DNA from: an uncultured Blautia sp.
GTDB taxonomy: Bacteria; Bacillota; Clostridia; Lachnospirales; Lachnospiraceae
Direction: 5' to 3'
Assembly (NCBI GenBank): GCA_934358405.1
Contig: CAKRKL010000111.1
Span: 1-6,550, forward strand
DNA: 6,550 bases
Part shown: positions 1 through 6,477 of the stretch, piece by piece
Layout of the letters: each line of letters opens with the position of its first letter
Position numbering within the stretch: position 1 is the stretch's first letter
The notes under the pieces: model-generated
What the model saw: only the letters and a program-made list of their open reading frames with translations
Told to the model about the DNA's origin: nothing
The model's database searches: none
Program-made: the position numbers and the translations under genes

Positions 1-47
1 TTTCATGGATTGTATTCAATTATACACAATTTTTTTCTTTTTAGGTA

Positions 48-86
48 GTGAATTTTTTTACAAAATGCGGTATAGTAAAATATAAA
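48..86 (+). promoter_or_regulatory. candidate sigma-A-type promoter for the membrane protein gene
   Basis: The stretch is AT-rich. A -35-like TTTACA at 57-62 is followed after 18 bases by TATAAA at 81-86. An alternative -10, TATAGT at 71-76, has no good -35 at the usual distance. Either would give a 5' leader of roughly 60-80 bases before the start codon at 156. This is based on motif matching only, and the exact elements are uncertain. Confidence 0.4.
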
Positions 87-155
87 GAATAGTCAGAATA
101 TATAGATGCGGAAGCGCTATAGACGCAGCATTAATAAAGGAAAAAGGAGAGACGC

Positions 156-1052
156 ATGTGGGATTTAGCAATTAATGGAGTGGATTTTTACCATATTGCC
201 AATTGGTTTTACATATACAGCTTTCTGGGCTGGCTGTGGGAAACCTGTTATGTATCCGTACGCAAAGGGAAGCTGATAAACAGGGGATTTATTAACGGCC
301 CCTTATGCACTATATATGGATGCGGAGCACTTGCCGTTTATCTGATTCTTCTTCCGGTGAGCGGGAACCTGCTTCTTTTATTTGTCGGAGGAATTGTAGT
401 GGCCACTGCTCTGGAATATGTGACAGCGGCATTGATGGAGAATATTTTTCATACATCCTGGTGGGATTACAGTGATAAGAAATTTAATTTCCAGGGACGT
501 ATCTGTCTTGGCTGTTCCCTGGGATGGGGGTTGTTTACAGTAGGTCTTTTTAGGGTGCTTCACCCGGTTGTATCGGAATTTGTGGAGCTATACTCCAGGA
601 AAACAGGAGAGATTGCAGTCTGCGTGATCACAGTAGTTTACATTGTGGATTTTGCTTTTTCCGCAGCAGCAGCATTCCATATCCACGAGCGCATACCTTC
701 CTGGGAGCAGGCTCTTGACCAGATCCGTGCAGAGCTGCTGATCCAGACCCGGGAGAAAATGGAGAATCTGGAAGCAAGCAGCGGTCTTTCCCGCGAGAAG
801 CTCAAGCAGCAGGTGGGAAGCAAGCTTGGCCGTCTGGATGATATTACCCTGATCAAGGAACTGGAAGAGAAGCGCTCAGCTATGGTAGCAGACATTTCCG
901 AGGAGCTTCAGAAGCGCAAAGAGGCAATGGCAGGAAAGGTCAGCCACAACATGCAGCGTTTTGTAAAAGCATATCCGAACCTGAACCGTGGCTATAAGCT
1001 TCATAAGAAATACGGTTTTGGCAGAAGAAACAAGGACGCTGAACAGAAATAA
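156..1052 (+). CDS. CmpB-like membrane protein (putative ABC-transporter type IV family) with charged helical tail
   Basis: The N-terminal half resembles the family annotated as 'putative ABC-transporter type IV' (CmpB-like). The hallmark is FLGWLWE at residues 23-29, followed by GKLINRGFINGPLC at 38-51 and then IYG. About five hydrophobic segments lie near residues 14-33, 48-68, 71-93, 114-135 and 152-174. From about residue 176 to 298 the protein is hydrophilic, rich in Glu, Lys and Arg, and reads as long helices or a coiled coil, presumably cytoplasmic; it ends in a basic stretch. The ATG is preceded by AAGGAG at 144-149, six bases upstream. The biochemical role of the family is not established. 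Despite its name no ATPase or second permease gene is next to it, so transport is not supported here. It lies 104 bases upstream of the rnf operon on the same strand with no visible terminator between, so read-through is possible. The family call is from memory of the motif pattern. Confidence 0.75.
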   Translation: MWDLAINGVDFYHIANWFYIYSFLGWLWETCYVSVRKGKLINRGFINGPLCTIYGCGALAVYLILLPVSGNLLLLFVGGIVVATALEYVTAALMENIFHTSWWDYSDKKFNFQGRICLGCSLGWGLFTVGLFRVLHPVVSEFVELYSRKTGEIAVCVITVVYIVDFAFSAAAAFHIHERIPSWEQALDQIRAELLIQTREKMENLEASSGLSREKLKQQVGSKLGRLDDITLIKELEEKRSAMVADISEELQKRKEAMAGKVSHNMQRFVKAYPNLNRGYKLHKKYGFGRRNKDAEQK

Positions 1053-1053
1053 C

Positions 1054-1103
1054 AAATCAGACAAAAGGGAAACAAAGAGCTATAAATCAGACAAATAAAT
1101 CAG
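1054..1103 (+). repeat. 12-base direct repeat plus a partial third copy
   Basis: AAATCAGACAAA occurs at 1054-1065 and again at 1084-1095, exactly 30 bases apart. The first seven bases, AAATCAG, recur at 1097-1103. All lie in the gap between the membrane protein gene and rnfC. The two full copies overlap the -35 and the presumed start-site region of the candidate rnf promoter. The repeat is seen directly; a role as an operator is inference. Confidence 0.6.
1058..1086 (+). promoter_or_regulatory. candidate promoter for the rnf operon
   Basis: CAGACA at 1058-1063 (four of six matches to the -35 consensus) is spaced 17 bases from TATAAA at 1081-1086 (five of six matches to the -10). The start site would fall near 1093, giving a leader of about 64 bases before rnfC. 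A weaker alternative, CGGACA 1111-1116 with TACTAT 1134-1139, would start transcription inside the ribosome binding site and is unlikely. The operon could instead be read from the promoter upstream of 156. Confidence 0.3.
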
Positions 1104-1138
1104 GTTGCTGCGGACAAAAGAGTCAGTGATCAATACTA

Positions 1139-1150
1139 TAAAGGCGGTGA
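1139..1150 (+). promoter_or_regulatory. ribosome binding site that fixes the GTG start of rnfC
   Basis: AAGGCGGTGA at 1141-1150 is one mismatch from the full anti-Shine-Dalgarno complement and sits six bases before the GTG at 1157. The next in-frame ATG, at 1208, would remove the conserved GGVHPF segment, so the GTG is the real start. The 11-base string TAAAGGCGGTG at 1139-1149 is repeated inside the coding region at 1171-1181. Confidence 0.75.
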
Positions 1151-1156
1151 ATATTA

Positions 1157-2476
1157 GTGCGGTTAACTTTTAAAGGCGGTGTACATCCCTTCGAGGGAAA
1201 AGAAATGTCAAAGGACTGCCCGGTAGAGAAATATCTCCCAAAGGCAGATCTGGCATACCCATTGTCCCAGCACATTGGTGCTCCGGCCAAGCCTGTGGTT
1301 GCAAAGGGTGACCATGTGCTGGCAGGACAGATGATCGCAGAAGCCGGCGGATTCGTATCTGCCCCCATTCATGCTTCTGTGTCCGGAACTGTGAAAGGCA
1401 TTGAGAAACGGCTCACAGCTACCGGAAGCATGGTAGATTCCATTATAGTGGAAAATGACGGATTATATGAAGAGACAGAATTTCATCCTGCTGACCCTGG
1501 AAGTCTTACCCGCGAGGAAATCATTGGAAGGATTCGTGACGGCGGTGTGGTAGGACTTGGAGGTGCCGGCTTCCCTGCACATGTGAAGCTATCCCCCAAG
1601 GAACCGGACAAGATCGAGTACATATTGGTAAATGGTGCAGAATGTGAGCCTTATCTCACAAGCGATTACAGGCGCATGATGGACCAGCCAGAGAAGGTTG
1701 TAGAGGGTCTGAAGATCGTGGTGGGACTTTTCCCAAATGCAAGGGGCTGTATCTGCATTGAAGATAACAAGCCGGACTGCATTGCGAAAATGCAGGAGCT
1801 GGTAACTGGTGTCCCCAATATTGAAGTAAAGGAATTGATGACCAAGTATCCTCAGGGCGGTGAGCGAACTCTGATCTACGCAGTTACAGGAAGAGAAATA
1901 AATTCTTCTATGCTTCCGGCTGATGCAGGCTGCATTGTGGATAATGTTGAGACAATCTGCAGTATTTATGATGCAGTAGCACTTGGCAGACCGATCATGA
2001 AACGTATTTTTACCGTGACCGGAAAGGGAATCAGCCACCCTGCTCATTTTGAGGTCTGTACAGGAACGGATATGGCTGAGCTGATCGATGCAGCAGGAGG
2101 CCTGACGGAGCATGCCGGAAAAGTGATTTCCGGAGGTCCTATGATGGGATTTTCCCTGTATGATCTTCATGTACCCTGTGTCAAAACTTCTTCCTCACTT
2201 CTGTGCATGCAAAGGGATCCTGTATCTGATGCAAAGGCACATCAGACTGCCTGTATCAATTGCGGCCGCTGTGTCAGTGTCTGTCCGGGCCATGTACTTC
2301 CCGCAAGACTGGCAACCTTTGCAGAAAGAGGCGATATGGAAAGCTTCCAGAAATTTGACGGAATGGAATGCTGTGAGTGCGGCTGCTGCAGCTATATCTG
2401 TCCGGCTAAGCGTCCGCTGACCCAGAGCATCAAATCCATGCGTAAAATGGTTCTGGCAAGCAGGAAGAAGAAATAA
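1157..2476 (+). CDS. rnfC: Rnf electron transport complex subunit C (NAD+-reducing subunit)
   Basis: RnfC is the peripheral cytoplasmic subunit of the ferredoxin:NAD+ oxidoreductase; it passes electrons to NAD+. In order it shows the N-terminal GGVHPF motif (residues 7-12), a barrel-sandwich region to about residue 100, the glycine-rich GLGGAGFP (133-140) and NGAECEPYL (159-167) of the NuoF-like flavin/NAD-binding fold, an SLBB-like region around 280-335, and two [4Fe-4S] motifs of the C-x2-C-x2-C-x3-C-P type (C366/369/372/376 and C405/408/411/415). At 439 residues it is the short clostridial form, lacking the long repetitive tail of enterobacterial RsxC. It begins with GTG. It is first in the rnfCDGEAB operon, and rnfD follows after 16 bases. 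All expected cofactor residues are present. Confidence 0.96.
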   Translation: MRLTFKGGVHPFEGKEMSKDCPVEKYLPKADLAYPLSQHIGAPAKPVVAKGDHVLAGQMIAEAGGFVSAPIHASVSGTVKGIEKRLTATGSMVDSIIVENDGLYEETEFHPADPGSLTREEIIGRIRDGGVVGLGGAGFPAHVKLSPKEPDKIEYILVNGAECEPYLTSDYRRMMDQPEKVVEGLKIVVGLFPNARGCICIEDNKPDCIAKMQELVTGVPNIEVKELMTKYPQGGERTLIYAVTGREINSSMLPADAGCIVDNVETICSIYDAVALGRPIMKRIFTVTGKGISHPAHFEVCTGTDMAELIDAAGGLTEHAGKVISGGPMMGFSLYDLHVPCVKTSSSLLCMQRDPVSDAKAHQTACINCGRCVSVCPGHVLPARLATFAERGDMESFQKFDGMECCECGCCSYICPAKRPLTQSIKSMRKMVLASRKKK

Positions 2477-2492
2477 AAAGGGGGAAGAATTC

Positions 2493-3473
2493 ATGGAACA
2501 AATGCTTAACGTATCATCCAATCCCCATGTACGGGCAAGGATGACCACTGCAAAAATCATGCAGCTGGTTGTCATCGCACTTTTGCCTGCTGCCATTGTG
2601 GGAGTTTATAATTTCGGATTAAGAGCACTGGTGATTCTGGCGGTATCCACCGGCAGTGCAGTGCTTTCAGAGTGGTTATATGATCATTTTATGCACAAGC
2701 CAAATACAGTTGGAGATTTCAGTGCAGTTGTCACAGGTCTTCTGATCGGCATGAATATGCCAGCAGGGATTCCGGTATGGATTCCGGCGCTTGGCAGTGT
2801 ATTTGCAATTATTGTGGTGAAACAGCTTTTTGGCGGTCTTGGCCAGAACTTTATGAACCCGGCACTTGCTGCCCGCTGCTTCCTTATGATTTCCTTTGCA
2901 GGAAAGATGACAGATTTTTCCGTAACAGACAGCTATCGGGGTGTCGTAGATGGTGTGACAGGAGCAACGCCCCTGGCAGCACTTCGGGATCATGGCTTTG
3001 TAGCCGGTGCCTCCGTTCCGGTTAAGAATCTGCTTATTGGAAATATTCAGGGAACAATTGGAGAGACCTCTGCACTTGCCATTCTGATCGGAGCAGCAAT
3101 CCTGCTTTGCTATAAGGTGATCAGTGCCAAAATTCCCCTTACCTATATCGGCAGCTTTGCAGTATTTGTAATTATTTATATGCTGGCCTCCGGCAAGGGC
3201 TTTGATGCAAATTATTTGTTTACCCAGCTTTTTGGCGGCGGACTGATGCTTGGTGCATGGTTTATGGCAACCGATTATGTTACCAGCCCGATCACGCCTA
3301 AGGGACAGTATGTATATGGTGTCTGTCTTGGTGTTCTCACCGGAATCTTCCGTATGTTCGGAGCTTCCGCAGAGGGCGTTTCCTATGCGATTATTTTCTG
3401 CAACCTTCTGGTACCTCAGATTGAACGTTTCACACGTCCGGTTGCATTTGGAAAAGGAGGCGCGAAGAAATGA
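2493..3473 (+). CDS. rnfD: Rnf electron transport complex subunit D (FMN-carrying membrane subunit)
   Basis: RnfD is an integral membrane subunit, homologous to NqrB, that carries a covalent FMN and forms part of the ion-translocating core. The 326-residue protein is strongly hydrophobic with about nine to ten membrane segments. The flavin attachment motif is D153-G-V-T-G-A-T159-P, so Thr159 is the predicted phosphoester-linked residue. Other family landmarks are FGGLGQNFMNPALAAR at 113-128 and ATDYVTSP at 259-266. The Shine-Dalgarno is AAGGGGG at 2478-2484. The stop codon overlaps the rnfG start as ATGA, which suggests translational coupling. Flavin attachment needs an ApbE-type flavin transferase, and none is encoded in this window. 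Confidence 0.95.
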   Translation: MEQMLNVSSNPHVRARMTTAKIMQLVVIALLPAAIVGVYNFGLRALVILAVSTGSAVLSEWLYDHFMHKPNTVGDFSAVVTGLLIGMNMPAGIPVWIPALGSVFAIIVVKQLFGGLGQNFMNPALAARCFLMISFAGKMTDFSVTDSYRGVVDGVTGATPLAALRDHGFVAGASVPVKNLLIGNIQGTIGETSALAILIGAAILLCYKVISAKIPLTYIGSFAVFVIIYMLASGKGFDANYLFTQLFGGGLMLGAWFMATDYVTSPITPKGQYVYGVCLGVLTGIFRMFGASAEGVSYAIIFCNLLVPQIERFTRPVAFGKGGAKK

Positions 3474-4084
3474 AAAACAAAATTGTGAAGGATACTCTTG
3501 CGCTGACTGTGATCACTTTGATTTCAGGCCTGCTTCTTGGTGTTGTCAATGATATTACAGCAGGTCCAATTGCCAGCCAGCAGGCAAAGGAAAAAGAAGA
3601 GGCTTATAAGGCAGTATTTGCAGATGCGGCTTCCTTTGAAGCAATTCTAAGCGAGGAAGACGCAGAACTTGAAAGCTATCTGGATGAAAATGGCTTTAAG
3701 GCTCAGAATATTGATGAGGTTATGGTTGCAAAGGATGACGCAGGAAATGAGCTTGGCTATGCGTTTACAGTTACTACCTCTGAGGGCTATGGCGGAGACA
3801 TCCGGTTTGCAATGGGCGTCCAGGAGGACGGAACCTTAAACGGAATTTCTATTTTGTCCATCAGCGAGACTGCCGGTCTTGGTATGCGCGCGAACACAGA
3901 GGACTTCAAAAATCAGTTTAAGGATAAAAATGTAGAGAAATTTACCTACACAAAGACCGGTGCCGCCTCTGATGATGAGATTGACGCTTTAAGCGGTGCG
4001 ACGATTACTACAAATGCCATGACAAATGGTGTAAATGCCGGACTTGCCGCATTTCGTTATGAGAAAGGGGGCAGTCAGAAATGA
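3470..4084 (+). CDS. rnfG: Rnf electron transport complex subunit G (membrane-anchored FMN-binding subunit)
   Basis: RnfG is homologous to NqrC. It has one N-terminal membrane anchor (about residues 9-27) and an FMN-binding domain exposed outside the cytoplasmic face. The flavinylation motif D172-A-L-S-G-A-T178-I-T180 matches the D-x2-[S/T]-G-A-T-x-[S/T] pattern recognised by ApbE-type transferases, so Thr178 should carry FMN. The segment SETAGLG at 132-138 corresponds to the conserved glycine-rich segment of the family. At 204 residues the length is normal. AAGGAGG at 3454-3460 lies nine bases before the ATG. The gene overlaps rnfD by four bases at its start and rnfE by four bases at its end, so the three are probably translated in a coupled manner. 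Confidence 0.95.
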   Translation: MKNKIVKDTLALTVITLISGLLLGVVNDITAGPIASQQAKEKEEAYKAVFADAASFEAILSEEDAELESYLDENGFKAQNIDEVMVAKDDAGNELGYAFTVTTSEGYGGDIRFAMGVQEDGTLNGISILSISETAGLGMRANTEDFKNQFKDKNVEKFTYTKTGAASDDEIDALSGATITTNAMTNGVNAGLAAFRYEKGGSQK

Positions 4085-4791
4085 AAAAAAATACACCATC
4101 TGAACGACTGATCAACGGTATTATCAAAGAAAATCCTACCTTTGTGCTTATGCTTGGTATGTGTCCTACACTAGCTATTACCACATCTGCTATCAACGGT
4201 ATTGGAATGGGACTTACCACAACTGTAATTCTGGCGGCATCCAACCTGATGATCTCTCTGCTCCGTAATTTTATTCCGGACAGTGTGCGTATGCCAGCCT
4301 ACATTGTTGTGGTTGCCTCCTTTGTAACAATTGTGCAGATGCTTTTGCAGGGCTTTATCCCGTTTCTTTATTCTTCCCTTGGAATTTATATTCCTCTGAT
4401 CGTTGTAAACTGTATTATCCTGGGAAGAGCAGAGGCTTATGCGTCCAAGAACAAACCGATTCCTTCTTTGTTTGACGGTATTGGAATGGGACTTGGCTTT
4501 ACCTTAAGCATCACATGCATCGGTGCAGTACGTGAGCTGATCGGTGCCGGAACTATTTTCGGCAAACAGATCCTTCCCCTTGCTGATGCAGCAGCCGGAA
4601 AAATGGGCTATGAGCCTGTAACCATTTTCATTCTTGCACCTGGCGCATTCTTTGTCCTTGCCTTTTTATCTGCGCTCCAGAATAAATTTAAGCTTGGCGC
4701 TGCCAAACGGGGCATTGATCCAAGCAATCCGGACTGCAAGGGCGGCTGTGCTTCCTGCGGAAATTCCATGTGTTCAGGGAAAAGGGGGTAG
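4081..4791 (+). CDS. rnfE: Rnf electron transport complex subunit E with cysteine-rich C-terminal tail
   Basis: RnfE is a six-helix membrane subunit homologous to NqrD and to RnfA in this same operon. In the family, conserved cysteines of the paired subunits hold a membrane-embedded iron-sulfur centre; here they are C28 (GMCPTLA) and C111 (VVNCIILGRAEA). FDGIGMGLGF at 131-140 and IGAVRELIG at 147-155 are further landmarks. Membrane segments end near residue 200. After a basic linker the last 18 residues form a cysteine-rich tail with C219, C223, C226 and C231 (C-x3-C-x2-C-x4-C), which is not part of the standard core. The ATG overlaps the rnfG stop as ATGA and is served by AAAGGGGG at 4064-4071. 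rnfA follows after six bases. Confidence 0.95.
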   Translation: MKKNTPSERLINGIIKENPTFVLMLGMCPTLAITTSAINGIGMGLTTTVILAASNLMISLLRNFIPDSVRMPAYIVVVASFVTIVQMLLQGFIPFLYSSLGIYIPLIVVNCIILGRAEAYASKNKPIPSLFDGIGMGLGFTLSITCIGAVRELIGAGTIFGKQILPLADAAAGKMGYEPVTIFILAPGAFFVLAFLSALQNKFKLGAAKRGIDPSNPDCKGGCASCGNSMCSGKRG

Positions 4792-4797
4792 GAGAAG

Positions 4798-5373
4798 ATG
4801 AAAGAATTATTACTGATCATTGTAAGCTCTGCGCTTGTAAATAACGTAGTCCTCAGCCAGTTTATGGGGCTTTGTCCGTTCCTTGGTGTTTCCAAGACTA
4901 CGGATACAGCAGCTGGTATGGGCGGTGCGGTTATATTCGTAATCACCCTGTCCTCCTTTGTAACCAGTGTGATCTACAAGCTGATCCTTCAGCCTCTGGA
5001 TCTGACTTACCTGCAGACTATCGTATTTATTCTGATCATTGCAGCACTGGTACAGTTTGTAGAGATGTTCCTGAAAAAAAGCATGCCGTCTTTGTATAAG
5101 GCTCTTGGTGTGTATCTGCCTCTGATCACCACCAACTGTGCAGTTCTTGGTGTGGCACTTACAAATGTGCAGAAGGACTATAACATTCTGGAAGGCACTG
5201 TCAACGGTTTTGCAACTGCATTCGGCTTTTCCATCTCCATTGTACTGATGGCAGGAATCCGTGAGAAAATTGCCTATAACGATATTCCAGAGGCATTTAA
5301 AGGCTTCCCGACAGTACTTCTTACAGCCGGCTTGATGGCAATTGCATTCTTCGGATTTTCAGGATTAATTTAA
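4798..5373 (+). CDS. rnfA: Rnf electron transport complex subunit A
   Basis: RnfA is a 191-residue, six-helix membrane protein homologous to NqrE and paralogous to RnfE, and the two form an inverted-topology pair in the membrane. The N-terminal VNNVVLSQFMGLCPFLG (residues 14-30) is a strong family signature. C26 and C114 (LITTNCAVLG) are the predicted ligands that, with C28 and C111 of RnfE, hold the shared iron-sulfur centre between the cytoplasmic and outer redox groups. NGFATAFGFS (136-145) and AGIREKIA (152-159) match the corresponding RnfE segments. Two purine-rich stretches precede the ATG: AAAGGGGG at 4781-4788 with good spacing, and GGAG at 4791-4794, which is too close. The first is the likelier ribosome binding site and lies inside the end of rnfE. 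Confidence 0.96.
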   Translation: MKELLLIIVSSALVNNVVLSQFMGLCPFLGVSKTTDTAAGMGGAVIFVITLSSFVTSVIYKLILQPLDLTYLQTIVFILIIAALVQFVEMFLKKSMPSLYKALGVYLPLITTNCAVLGVALTNVQKDYNILEGTVNGFATAFGFSISIVLMAGIREKIAYNDIPEAFKGFPTVLLTAGLMAIAFFGFSGLI

Positions 5374-5385
5374 GGAGGCGTCGGA

Positions 5386-6183
5386 ATGAATATTAGTGCG
5401 ATTATAGCAGCAACAATTCTGGTTGCGGCAGTAGGACTTTTCATCGGCGTATTTCTTGGAGCAGCCGGAAAAAAGTTTGCTGTTGAAATTGATGAGAAGG
5501 AGGTAGCCATCCGAGAGGCACTTCCGGGAAACAACTGCGGCGGCTGCGGATATCCGGGCTGTGATGGTCTGGCAGCAGCTATTGCCAAGGGCGAGGCACC
5601 TGTGAACCGTTGTCCGGTAGGCGGTGAGCCTGTTGGAAAAATAATTGCAGGAATTATGGGACAGGAGGCAGTTGAGACTGCCCGCCAGGTAGCCCATGTG
5701 AAATGCTCCGGAACCTGTGAGAAGGCAAAAGAAGAGTATGTTTACACAGGAGTGGAGGACTGCGAAATGCTTCCCTTTGTGCCAAATGGCGGTGCCAAGG
5801 CCTGTACCTATGGCTGCTGTGGCTTCGGAAGCTGCGTGAAGGTCTGTCCCTTTAATGCAATACATATTGTAGATGGAATTGCGGTGGTAGACAAAGAAGC
5901 ATGTAAGGCCTGCGGCAAATGTGTTGCCAAATGCCCAAGACACCTGATCGAGCTGATCCCTTATGAGCAGAAGGTGGCTGTGGACTGTAGCTCCCATGAT
6001 AAAGGCAAGCAGGTGATGGCTGCCTGTGAGGTTGGCTGCATCGGCTGCAAGAAGTGCGAGAAGACCTGTCCCAATGGGGCAATTACAGTAGAAGATTTCT
6101 GTGCACATATTGATTATGAGAAGTGTACAGGATGCGGAGCATGTAAGGAAGCGTGTCCGAGAGGAGTTATCCGGGAGGCATGA
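5386..6183 (+). CDS. rnfB: Rnf electron transport complex subunit B (multi-[4Fe-4S] ferredoxin-accepting subunit)
   Basis: RnfB takes electrons from reduced ferredoxin and feeds them into the membrane core. It has one N-terminal membrane helix (about residues 4-26), then the 'Fe-S' domain with C51/C54/C59/C76 (CGGCGYPGCDG), then four ferredoxin-type quartets: C140/144/150/154, C173/176/179/183, C218/221/224/228 and C247/250/253/257, the last three with C-x2-C-x2-C-x3-C-P spacing. That supports at least five [4Fe-4S] clusters. There are 27 cysteines in 265 residues; C107, C111 and C126, between the first and second groups, could hold one more. This is larger than enterobacterial RsxB and typical of clostridial RnfB. 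AAGGAGG at 5372-5378 overlaps the rnfA stop codon and lies seven bases from the ATG. It is the last gene of the operon, followed by a terminator. Confidence 0.96.
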   Translation: MNISAIIAATILVAAVGLFIGVFLGAAGKKFAVEIDEKEVAIREALPGNNCGGCGYPGCDGLAAAIAKGEAPVNRCPVGGEPVGKIIAGIMGQEAVETARQVAHVKCSGTCEKAKEEYVYTGVEDCEMLPFVPNGGAKACTYGCCGFGSCVKVCPFNAIHIVDGIAVVDKEACKACGKCVAKCPRHLIELIPYEQKVAVDCSSHDKGKQVMAACEVGCIGCKKCEKTCPNGAITVEDFCAHIDYEKCTGCGACKEACPRGVIREA

Positions 6184-6196
6184 AAAGATTGTAAAA

Positions 6197-6269
6197 AGTC
6201 TGTATTTTCGGGCTGCTGACATAGAAGACAAATTTTATGTCAGCAGCCGGAATACAGGCTTTTTTTCTT
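6197..6269 (+). terminator. strong intrinsic terminator of the rnf operon
   Basis: A long hairpin begins 14 bases after the rnfB stop. The inner stem is 13 perfect base pairs (6211-6223 with 6236-6248) around a 12-base loop. After a small asymmetric internal loop, an outer stem pairs 6197-6206 with 6251-6260, including one G-T pair. A run of seven T at 6260-6266 follows. A run of five A at 6193-6197 on the other side means it could also act weakly on the opposite strand. Confidence 0.93.
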
Positions 6270-6295
6270 GGGGGTATTGTGCTATGATGTTCTAA

Positions 6296-6309
6296 TCGGG
6301 TTTTCCCGA
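6296..6309. repeat. small inverted repeat (5-base arms, TTTT loop)
   Basis: TCGGG at 6296-6300 and CCCGA at 6305-6309 flank TTTT. It lies between the rnf terminator and the terminal gene. It could be a small hairpin or part of the boundary of the neighbouring mobile element. No T-run follows directly, so it is not called a terminator. Confidence 0.35.
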
Positions 6310-6335
6310 AAGGCTTTTATTGTGAACTTCCGTAA

Positions 6336-6464
6336 TAATTAACTCTCGTTTGTGTCCTAAAAGACAGTAAAGACGACAAATGCCCTTACTTTCAGCGAAA
6401 AAAGCGATTTTTCTTGAAAAAATTGGTAAATGTGGTAGAATCAAAGAAAAGTAATTAACTCTCG
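6336..6464 (+). repeat. 13-base direct repeat flanking the promoter region of the terminal gene
   Basis: TAATTAACTCTCG occurs at 6336-6348 and again at 6452-6464, exactly 116 bases apart. The second copy sits between the -10 and the ribosome binding site of the gene starting at 6478, where the transcript would begin; the first lies upstream of its promoter. The matches end on both sides of the 13 bases. The function is unknown. It is not a simple target-site duplication, because both copies lie on the same side of the transposase-like gene. Confidence 0.65.
6414..6441 (+). promoter_or_regulatory. promoter of the transposase-like gene
   Basis: TTGAAA at 6414-6419 is followed after 16 bases by TAGAAT at 6436-6441. 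A TG dinucleotide at 6433-6434 provides an extended -10. The start site would fall near 6448, leaving a short leader that contains the second copy of the 13-base repeat and the ribosome binding site. A 6-base inverted repeat, GAAAAA 6397-6402 and TTTTTC 6408-6413, abuts the -35. Confidence 0.6.
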
Positions 6465-6477
6465 AAAAGGAGAATCC

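Noticed and set aside
19..24. TATAAT on the minus strand, a possible divergent promoter
   Set aside because: No matching -35 is found upstream on that strand, and the region is AT-rich, so the match is expected by chance.
1589..2170. 193-codon minus-strand open frame inside rnfC
   Set aside because: It lies fully within a conserved gene on the other strand, with no family resemblance. This is a typical antisense shadow.
4081..5373. rnfE and rnfA as a recent tandem duplication
   Set aside because: They share family motifs (CP near residue 27, NC near residue 112), but the sequences are widely diverged. This is the ancient paralogy known for all Rnf and Nqr complexes.
5365..6231. Long open frame of 288 codons on the minus strand opposite rnfB
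   Set aside because: It mirrors rnfB, a certain gene with five cysteine quartets. Its product is a Cys/Ser-rich string with no recognisable domain, and I saw no good ribosome binding site.
6280..6288. TGC-TATGAT, an extended -10-like sequence just after the terminator
   Set aside because: There is no acceptable -35 at 15-18 bases; that position is the T-run of the terminator. No gene follows closely.
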